This document shows, piece after piece, positions 57,674 to 64,000 of a DNA stretch of 64,000 bases. Position numbers and translations under genes: made by a program. Origin of the DNA: Candidatus Altimarinota bacterium (GTDB taxonomy: Bacteria; Patescibacteriota; Gracilibacteria; JAHISY01); assembly GCA_021735425.1 (NCBI GenBank), contig JAIPGZ010000002.1, forward strand, positions 1 to 64,000. The letters are read 5' to 3'. Position 1 is the stretch's first letter. Each line of letters opens with the position of its first letter. The notes below the pieces were generated by a model. The model saw only the letters and a list, made by a program, of their open reading frames with translations, was not told the origin of the DNA and did no database searches.

Positions 57674-58956
57674 CTCGCCAACAACTCAGCGGAAATCTGG
57701 AAAACATCGCCCGCACCCATCACAATCGCGACCTCATCTTTTTGTAAATTCGCCTTCAGCCAAGCAACTGTCTTGGGGAAATTTTCGGTGAAAATCGCCT
57801 CGACACCAGATTTAGCAATTTCGGCAGCCAATTCTTTGCCAGAAATTTTGGCGGCGGAACTCGCCTCATCGCGGACAGCGTAAATATTCGGAATCACGAC
57901 GCGGTCAGCGTCGAGGAAACTCACTCCGATTTCTTTTAACATTTTGGCGGCACGATCGAGTTGGTGTTGTTGGTAGACGACGGTAATTTTTTGGTCGGGA
58001 AACTTCTCGCGCGCCGCCTCTAGTGTCGCGATGATTTCGGTCGGATGGTGCGCGTAGTCATCGAAAATTTGCGCGCCGTGGAATTCACCGCGGAGCTCGA
58101 AGCGCCGCTCCCCGCCCGCGAAATTCGCGAGCCCCTCGTGAAATTTTTCCGAATCTAAATCCAAAAGCTCTCCGACGACGAGTGCCAATTTCGCATTCCA
58201 GCGATTCATCTCGCCCGGAATTTTGAGCTGAAAATTTTCAAAAACACCCCCGGCGTCGAAAAAATGCGGCGCGGTAGCGATAATTTTGTCTAAATTTCTT
58301 TCGTGCGAATTCGCAACCAGCACGCCGTCGGGAGGCAATTTTTGCGTGAACTCGACGAAGGCCGATTCATAGTCCGCCCAGTCTTTGTAATAATCGAGAT
58401 GCTCCGCCTCGGCATTCGTGACGACGAGCACCTGGGGATTGAAATTGAGAAACGCGCGCCGGTACTCGCAAGCCTCGATGACGAACCACTCGCTCTTACC
58501 CAGCCGCGCATTTTGACCGTCGAGCATCGGCAAATTCGTACCAACCAGGCAGGAAATGTCTTCCCCGGCAGCGAGACAGCCCGCGACAATCAAACCAGTC
58601 GTGGTAGTCTTGCCATGCGTGCCGGCGACGGCGATAACTTTTTTGTCAACGAGGAAGCTACCCAAAGCCTGAGGATAACTGAGAATCTTTAAGCCTCTTT
58701 TTTGCGCTGCGACGATTTCGGGATTCGAGGAATCGACAGCCAAAGTGTGGACGACGACATCGCAGTTTTCGGGAATATTCTCAGCTTTTTGAGGAATGGC
58801 AATCGAGAATTTTTCGGATTTTAATTTTTCAGTAATCGGCGACGCCTCCGCATCCGAACCAGTCACGGCTTTGCCAGAGTTTTGTAAAAGCCGCGCGAGA
58901 CCGCTCATACCGATGCCACCAATCCCAACGAGATGAAAATTTTGTTCGGAAAACAC
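57670..58956 (-). CDS. murC: UDP-N-acetylmuramate-L-alanine ligase
   Basis: A 428-residue Mur ligase adding L-alanine to UDP-MurNAc. The N-terminal GIGGIGMSGLARLL nucleotide loop, the ATP loop VAGTHGKTTTTGL, EACEYRRAFL, AEAEHLDYY and IFDDYAHHPTEI are all present. The start is GTG at 58956 with TAAAAT six bases before it (leaderless). No other mur or fts gene is adjacent. Confidence 0.96.
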   Translation of the reverse strand: MFSEQNFHLVGIGGIGMSGLARLLQNSGKAVTGSDAEASPITEKLKSEKFSIAIPQKAENIPENCDVVVHTLAVDSSNPEIVAAQKRGLKILSYPQALGSFLVDKKVIAVAGTHGKTTTTGLIVAGCLAAGEDISCLVGTNLPMLDGQNARLGKSEWFVIEACEYRRAFLNFNPQVLVVTNAEAEHLDYYKDWADYESAFVEFTQKLPPDGVLVANSHERNLDKIIATAPHFFDAGGVFENFQLKIPGEMNRWNAKLALVVGELLDLDSEKFHEGLANFAGGERRFELRGEFHGAQIFDDYAHHPTEIIATLEAAREKFPDQKITVVYQQHQLDRAAKMLKEIGVSFLDADRVVIPNIYAVRDEASSAAKISGKELAAEIAKSGVEAIFTENFPKTVAWLKANLQKDEVAIVMGAGDVFQISAELLAS

Positions 58957-59376
58957 GCCGAGATTTTAACAAAAAATTCCCAGAATTCAGAAAATCTGGA
59001 CCGTGATTCTTCGATCAGCTCAGGACAAGTACATCGGATTAAAGAAGGCAGATTTGGCTAAAGACAGAGACATCGTTGTACAAAATTCATCCACCATCCA
59101 CCTTTCACCTTCCAATCAGGTTGGGGGAGATTTACAAAAGCCGACGTCTCCTTTTCAATCTTGAACTCGGATTACGCTGATTAGACGGATTACACAGATT
59201 ATCTCCTGCCAAAATCACGACTCTCCCATATCCTCACGCCAAACTCAAAGAAAAGAATCCGAAAAATTCGTTGAATCCGATGAATCCGAGTTCAGACGAT
59301 GACTATTTTGTCACCAAAAAATAGGGGTGATTTTTTTATGAAGGCTGATTCATTATCGCTGCGCAGCTTTACAAGC
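58957..59376. repeat. Gene-free region with dispersed repeats
   Basis: In order: CTTCGATCAGCTCAGGACAA (59009-59028), the repeat also in hisH; GGTTGGGGGAGATTT (about 59118-59132), also at 15.97 kb; a set of GGATTA/AATCCG words (about 59165-59290), tandem-like; and a 7-bp inverted repeat GGCTGAT/ATCAGCC (59343-59388). No promoter or gene is convincing. Confidence 0.6.
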
Positions 59377-59643
59377 TTATTCATCAGCCAATAATTCCTT
59401 TTGCTCCTCTGGAGTAAAAGATCTCGTGGCGCTTGCCAGGGAATACTCTTTCGTCTCTTCTTGTGAGATAAATCTAATATGACCAAAATTTATCCCTGCT
59501 TTTTTTAATTTTTCTTTCAAATCTGGTATACCAGACAAACTAGAAATACGCTCTCTGTTATTGTCCATGAGAACTTGGAAACTTGGATGTTTGTGTCCCG
59601 GTTCTTGATAAACGAGTGCTCGCAGCCCTGATTCGTTTGGCAT
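59377..59643 (-). CDS. Small hypothetical protein (88 aa)
   Basis: A soluble protein; no family recognised. The promoter (TTGACA, 18 bp, TAAATC; 59671-59700) overlaps the palindrome TGTCAAAATTTTTTTGACA (59695-59713), a possible operator. Confidence 0.55.
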   Translation of the reverse strand: MPNESGLRALVYQEPGHKHPSFQVLMDNNRERISSLSGIPDLKEKLKKAGINFGHIRFISQEETKEYSLASATRSFTPEEQKELLADE

Positions 59644-59670
59644 TTTAATTTATTTAAAAAAATAAGATTT

Positions 59671-59713
59671 GATTTAATCAATTTACTCATCGATTGTCAA
59701 AATTTTTTTGACA
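59671..59713 (-). promoter_or_regulatory. Promoter with palindromic site
   Basis: On the minus strand TTGACA (59695-59700), 18 bp, TAAATC (59671-59676). TGTCAAAA/TTTTGACA with a 3-base centre covers the -35. Confidence 0.55.
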
Positions 59714-59737
59714 TGAAAAAACCTCTTCCTCAAGAAT

Positions 59738-62700
59738 TTAATACACTTTCTCAACCTCAACATTCTCGAAAAAATAATTCAAAATTTCGAGTGCGGTCTT
59801 GCCTTCCCGCGCCAGTCCCGCCGCGCCTTTGCCCGAGACACCAACACCGTGACCGCGCGCATTGCCGACACAGCGAACCCCTGCTGAATCAGAATTCCCG
59901 CCGCAACTCCACGGGTCCTCCACTTTTTTGATAAATTTAAAATCAGCAATATTCCACCCCGCTTCCGCCGCACTTTTGGTGATGCCGTCGGAACTAGTGA
60001 AATAAGGTGTCTTCACGACTGCGCCGTCGAAAGTCACAACCTCGCCCTCCGTCGCCTCGACGAATTCGCGGAAGCTGCCGGCGATTTCGTAATTGTAGCC
60101 GAGGTACTGTTGGAATTCGGCTGGTGAATCCGAACCATCCCAGCTTTTGCCGGGAAATTTGCGGTGTGCTGAATCGGTGTAATACAAGGCATAACTACGC
60201 GCGAGTAACGCCATCAATTTTTTCTTTTCAATCGGATCAGTCGGTGCCGGCTCGGCGATTCCCCACAAATATTTTTCGAGCGGCAACTCGTTGATGAGGA
60301 CTAAATTGTCCCCCTCCCGCCGGACTTCGAGCACGCCACGAAACTTGTTGTAATTCTGCGAGCCGTTCCAGTTTGGTCGCGACCAGTTGGGGATTTCGAG
60401 CATTGTTTCACCCTCCGGGAAGATGCTGAAATACTCCCCTTCTTTTAATTTGGCGACTGAAAAATCAGCGAAACTCCCCCGAAAAAGCGTCTTTTCGAAC
60501 TGCTCAATTGCGAAATTCCCGCCGCCAATTTCGATTTTGGGCGCTGCGAAACCGAGCTTGATGCGAATCATAGGCATTGAAGATTTTAGATTTAAGATTT
60601 CCGATTTTTCTTCGTTTATAGGCTCTTCCTTAATTTCTATGTTTTGTTTTTCTGCCAACTGATAGCTGCGAACTGACAACTGCACCGCTTTCCCGCGAAT
60701 CCGACCAAGCCCCCGCACCATCGGCACTAGTTGCAAATTTTCATTTGAGGCAGCGGAATTTTTGCGAATTGTGAATGCAAAAGTCCCGACCTCACCCGGT
60801 TTGATGACTTCCTCTTTCAGCTTCGCTGGTTGCAGTGGAGAAAGCCAGCTAGAGACAGCGAGCGACGATTCCTCGACAGGCAGGGTCTGAAGCAGAGTGT
60901 CGCGTGAATTCCAAACAACATTACCGGTGTTTTCGATTTGAATTGTGACTTCCGCTGTTTCTAATTTGTCGAGGTAAAAAGTTTCGGGCTGCGAAATTAT
61001 TTTCCCAGTCAAACGCGGTGGATTGACTTCGACCAAGAAATCAATCGGCTTCAGCTGTTTAGTCTTTCCATTACTCCAGCTCGGCTGCAGGGTGAGTAAA
61101 TATTTGCCAGCCCGATTCGAAGCGGTGACTGCGAATTCAATCCGCACCGCGGCATTTTGTTTCACCTCTTGCGGCAAGCGTAAGGTTTTTTGATTAAGCC
61201 TGACACCTTCGTTTTGGAGAATATCTAGTTTGAACTGATTCGGAGTCCAGTCAATTTGTGAAGTATTACGGAAATCGATGAAAAGTTTTTTGGTTTCGCC
61301 CGGCTCGAAACGCAGACTACTGCCGCTCGACTTCGCCGTCAGGTCACCCGAGAAGCGCGGTTCACGGACAGAAATGTGGAACTGCATTCCGTAATCCGGC
61401 AGCTGCAAACCACCCCGCGCCGCCGGTTTGAATTCGAGATAATACCGCCCCGCTTTGGGCGCTGTGAGCTGCATTTTAAATTTCCCCACACCGCCCGGCG
61501 GAGTGTCCGCCTCGAGGTAACCGACGATAGCGGAGGCTGTGAAGGGTGAAATATTGCCATCGGCAGTTTGTAAAACCATCCGGTTTTCGCCGGAGGCCTG
61601 CCAGGTAAAATCCGATTTATTTTTCAATGTCACCCAGGCTTCCGCGGTGGAATAAGGAGCGAAAGGTTGCGGCGGCCACTGCGTCTCGAGTAATTCGTAG
61701 TCTAGTTTTTCAGGCAAGAGAACATTCACCACGAGATAAAATTTGCGCAAATCCTCGCCACCGAAATTCGGAATCAAACCGAAACGGTAACGCCCCGGCG
61801 TGGCGGAAGTTTTGAGCGGAATTTTGAGATTGGCGGTCGCACCAGCATCAACCCGCGAGCTCAAGGTAACCGCGAAATCTCCCCCATCGGCAATCGCGAC
61901 TCCCACTTTGTTGCGGCGCATCTCGGCTTTGGCGACCTGAATTTTACTGCCGACCTCCCAAGCTTTTTTGCCAGTATTTTTGAGTTGAAAATTGGCCACC
62001 CCCACTTCGAAGGGCTTCAGATAGACTGGAGAATCTTTTTCCATAATCCGGAAATCATAATCCGCGTCAGAGATTTTATTACCACGCGCGTAATTCATCG
62101 CCGCGACTGCCAACTCGGGCAAGTGGGCATAAAGTGATTCACCAGGACAAATCGTCGCGACGACATCACGGTGACCGATGAGATTGCGGGAATTTTTGTC
62201 GTGCCAATTGGAAAATTTATCCAGTTCGAGAGAATAAAGATTGGCAAGTTCACCAAGTAATTTTTCGGCGGAATTGAGCGCCGCCTCGGAGGGTAATTTG
62301 GTCTGGTAGTCACCGATGAAAGAAACGCCAATCGTACCAGTATTGCCGCAGTAAGCGTGCGCACCGATGACGAAATCGCCTCCGCTTTTCCCTTCGTAGA
62401 CATTACCGAATGTGTCAATCAAATAATGGTAACCGATGTCCCCCCAGCCATTCCACACCGCGTGGTAGTAGTAAATCGCGCGCACCATCGCCTCAGTGTC
62501 CGCCTCGTCGACTTTGGAATCGCCGTTGACATCCTTCTCGCCATCCGTCGCGGTCGCATGAATGACGATTTTTTTGATTTCAGGGGAATATTCCCGTGGC
62601 CACTGCAACTCTTGATTTTGGGCGTTGACGGAAATCTTGCGGCTGTCTTTTGCGAATTCCTCCGGATTATTCGCCAACCATTCGGCACACTGTTTCGCGC

Positions 62701-63229
62701 GAACAGAACTCGAAGTACCGGCAGTTTGTCCGCTCGTTTTGAGAAGGTAATTTTCATCAGCACCCCATTCCGAGCGAGAGATGATGCCCAATTCTGAAAT
62801 CTGCGCCTGTGCCGTCGGGATAAAATTCCACTCCGATTTTGTGGAAATGTTCTTGGTCTCAATCGCGAAGTTATCGACTTGGAAACCCGACTCGCCGGTC
62901 AGTTCGATTTGAAATTTGTAAGCCTCAGCAAGCGGTGTAATCGCTATTCCGGTGCAAGTCAAATCTTCACACTCCAGCTCGACGGAATGTCTAGTCAGCT
63001 GACCACTCCCAGCAGTTTCTTGGAACCAGACTACCAAATCCGCTTCCCCGATTCCGGATTTTTGGAATTTGAAGAAAAAAGCGTTGAATTTCGCAATCGG
63101 AACAATCGGAGAAGTGAAACTTTTCACGGCAGAATTCGCCGGAACCACTACTTCGAGTGTCGCAAGGTCGAAACTCTGGCACGCCGAAAGCAAGATAACA
63201 AAGCCGAAAATTAGGAAAAATTTTTTCAA
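59738..63229 (-). CDS. Lipoprotein fusing an N-acetylmuramoyl-L-alanine amidase and a SpoIID domain
   Basis: About 1163 residues. TTG 63229 gives a clean lipoprotein signal (FLIFGFVILLSAC); the frame also opens at 63277. A PGRP/amidase_2 domain (about 140-400) has IVIHATATDG, GDIGYHYLIDTFGNVYEG and IGHRDVVATICPG. A DVNGDSKVDEAD calcium-loop-like insertion lies within it. The middle (about 420-840) is several Ig-like beta domains. The C-terminal SpoIID domain (about 880-1163) has LPLEKYLWGIAEP, LLARSYALYYT and HGVGVSGKGAAGLAREG. It would cut both peptide stems and glycan. Confidence 0.85.
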   Translation of the reverse strand: MKKFFLIFGFVILLSACQSFDLATLEVVVPANSAVKSFTSPIVPIAKFNAFFFKFQKSGIGEADLVVWFQETAGSGQLTRHSVELECEDLTCTGIAITPLAEAYKFQIELTGESGFQVDNFAIETKNISTKSEWNFIPTAQAQISELGIISRSEWGADENYLLKTSGQTAGTSSSVRAKQCAEWLANNPEEFAKDSRKISVNAQNQELQWPREYSPEIKKIVIHATATDGEKDVNGDSKVDEADTEAMVRAIYYYHAVWNGWGDIGYHYLIDTFGNVYEGKSGGDFVIGAHAYCGNTGTIGVSFIGDYQTKLPSEAALNSAEKLLGELANLYSLELDKFSNWHDKNSRNLIGHRDVVATICPGESLYAHLPELAVAAMNYARGNKISDADYDFRIMEKDSPVYLKPFEVGVANFQLKNTGKKAWEVGSKIQVAKAEMRRNKVGVAIADGGDFAVTLSSRVDAGATANLKIPLKTSATPGRYRFGLIPNFGGEDLRKFYLVVNVLLPEKLDYELLETQWPPQPFAPYSTAEAWVTLKNKSDFTWQASGENRMVLQTADGNISPFTASAIVGYLEADTPPGGVGKFKMQLTAPKAGRYYLEFKPAARGGLQLPDYGMQFHISVREPRFSGDLTAKSSGSSLRFEPGETKKLFIDFRNTSQIDWTPNQFKLDILQNEGVRLNQKTLRLPQEVKQNAAVRIEFAVTASNRAGKYLLTLQPSWSNGKTKQLKPIDFLVEVNPPRLTGKIISQPETFYLDKLETAEVTIQIENTGNVVWNSRDTLLQTLPVEESSLAVSSWLSPLQPAKLKEEVIKPGEVGTFAFTIRKNSAASNENLQLVPMVRGLGRIRGKAVQLSVRSYQLAEKQNIEIKEEPINEEKSEILNLKSSMPMIRIKLGFAAPKIEIGGGNFAIEQFEKTLFRGSFADFSVAKLKEGEYFSIFPEGETMLEIPNWSRPNWNGSQNYNKFRGVLEVRREGDNLVLINELPLEKYLWGIAEPAPTDPIEKKKLMALLARSYALYYTDSAHRKFPGKSWDGSDSPAEFQQYLGYNYEIAGSFREFVEATEGEVVTFDGAVVKTPYFTSSDGITKSAAEAGWNIADFKFIKKVEDPWSCGGNSDSAGVRCVGNARGHGVGVSGKGAAGLAREGKTALEILNYFFENVEVEKVY

Positions 63230-63295
63230 ATTGAATACTTTTTTTACTCGAAAGTGATTCTGCCAAATTGCCACCAAAAGCTCAACCCCTTCACT

Positions 63296-63324
63296 TTGCT
63301 TTCCGCGCTAAGCGAAATTAGAAT
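63296..63324 (+). promoter_or_regulatory. Promoter of the partial membrane protein gene
   Basis: TTGCTT (63296-63301), 17 bp, TAGAAT (63319-63324). The ATG is 12 nt downstream. Confidence 0.65.
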
Positions 63325-63335
63325 TCCCTAAATTA

Positions 63336-64000
63336 ATGAAATCCAGCGAAGTCATCCGCATCGCGTGGCAGATTACGAATTCGACCAAAGGTCTGTTGTG
63401 GTTCGGAGTGATTCCGGCGATATTTTCGACTCTCGTCGGCATCGGCTACATCGCCTACCAGTTCTTAGCCTTTCAAGTTTCCCCGTTTTTTGGCGACAAA
63501 CATTTTGATTTTACGAGAATTGAATCTCTCGTTCTCGGTTTCGCTGGTCAGCATCACGGAATTTCGATTTTTGTAATCGTATTATCGATAATCGTCGGCA
63601 TCCTTTATTTTCTCCTGCCGCCATTTTGTGAAGGTGGCATCATCGGTCTCGTCTCGGCGATTTGGAAAGAAAAAGAAGATGTCCGACCCGGTGACGGTAT
63701 GGCAATCGGCGCCCAAAATTTTTTGAAAATGTTTGAGTTCCGACTCGCAGTCGGTGCCTTCAGTTTTCTAGAATTTTTGACAATAGTCTCGATGACCGTC
63801 CGTAAGCTCGGCTTCACTCCATGGTTACTGACTCTGCTCAGCTTCCTTTTTGTAGCGAGCTTCATAATGAGTTTTCTTTTTATTTACACTCCGAATTTTG
63901 TCGTTTTGGAAAAACGCAGTCTGATTTCTGCCTTCGGTGGCAGTGCAAAATTGGTCGTCTCGAATTTACGCAAAACATTTTTGATGTGGCTGCTGATTTT
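63336..64000 (+). CDS. Integral membrane protein, partial at the window end
   Basis: Starts at ATG 63336 (MKSSEVIRIAWQITNSTKGL) and stays open to the last base, 221 codons so far. At least four or five hydrophobic segments are seen (about 20-45, 72-105, 146-166, 170-185, 212 onward). The layout resembles DUF975/glycerophosphoryl-like multi-pass proteins, but the family is not certain. Confidence 0.7.
   Translation, partial: MKSSEVIRIAWQITNSTKGLLWFGVIPAIFSTLVGIGYIAYQFLAFQVSPFFGDKHFDFTRIESLVLGFAGQHHGISIFVIVLSIIVGILYFLLPPFCEGGIIGLVSAIWKEKEDVRPGDGMAIGAQNFLKMFEFRLAVGAFSFLEFLTIVSMTVRKLGFTPWLLTLLSFLFVASFIMSFLFIYTPNFVVLEKRSLISAFGGSAKLVVSNLRKTFLMWLLI

Noticed and set aside
59320-59340. Plus-strand terminator-like hairpin (CACC/GGTG then T-run)
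   Set aside because: No plus-strand gene ends upstream, so I leave it out as unsupported.
1-64000. UGA recoded to glycine (Gracilibacteria code)
   Set aside because: Full-length core proteins (for example TilS, sortase, the 102-aa protein) end at UGA with normal C-termini, and no in-frame UGA is needed.
1-64000. CRISPR array, prophage or complete insertion sequence
   Set aside because: No regularly spaced repeats, Cas, integrase, transposase or phage structural genes were seen.

Overview
The window reads as a chromosomal segment of a Patescibacteria (CPR) bacterium, most likely of the Peregrinibacteria type. This is inferred from gene content and style: small proteins, a standard code with UGA as a stop (so not the UGA-glycine Gracilibacteria), few Shine-Dalgarno sites, many TTG/GTG starts, and short AT-rich spacers built from recurring words. 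No phage, CRISPR array or complete insertion sequence was seen. Almost all genes are core housekeeping genes in short operons, interrupted by small orphan genes that carry their own promoters. Layout: 0.3-1.6 kb holds secE-nusG-rplK. 1.7-4.3 kb holds a secreted FnIII protein with an LPxSG-like tail, an aminotransferase/Lrp pair and tRNA-Thr. 4.4-6.2 kb holds purC-purE-sprT, where PurE is of the class II (CO2-using) type. 6.4-11.3 kb holds nusA-aroE, rpoD and dnaB. 11.4-15.8 kb holds tRNA-Glu, a DEAD-box helicase, hisB-hisH behind a possible attenuator RNA, tRNA-Val and purA. 16-25.9 kb holds cysS, tilS, infC-rpmI-rplT, a PfpI-family protein, rplO-secY, mltG and ybaB, with small orphans between them. 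26-36.7 kb holds rpsB and tsf (split by a Glu/Pro-rich membrane protein), aroD, trhP-like, dus, tRNA-fMet, metF-like, dprA and a GpsA-like gene. 36.7-47.8 kb holds argG, cell-surface genes (an SLH-domain protein and a 1026-residue fibre-like protein), aspS and a diguanylate cyclase. 48.2-55.6 kb is the most accessory part: lexA, a four-helix-bundle protein between inverted repeats, recA followed by a duplicated recA tail and three small orphan genes, a sortase, broken tRNA-Leu copies around a GIY-YIG nuclease, intact tRNA-Leu, a TDT-family transporter with a CsoR/CstR-like repressor, and rpmA. 55.7-64 kb holds cell-wall enzymes: a LysM/transglycosylase-like protein, murC, an amidase-SpoIID fusion lipoprotein and a partial membrane protein. 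How it works together: the promoters share one pattern, a TTGCNN or TTGACN -35, usually 17 bp, then TAAAAT, often followed by CC and a start codon only 6-8 nt away, so many messages are probably leaderless. Translation, transcription, tRNA modification, purine, shikimate, histidine and arginine functions are present but scattered. The sortase, the LPQSG-tailed protein, the SLH protein and the wall hydrolases together suggest a Gram-positive-like or S-layered envelope. The most unusual signals are gene 3' ends that reappear downstream of inserted small orphans (recA; more weakly the 38.3 kb gene), tRNA-Leu fragments carrying a 20-bp palindrome around a GIY-YIG gene, and short dispersed repeats that have entered coding sequences in frame (hisH, cysS, tilS).
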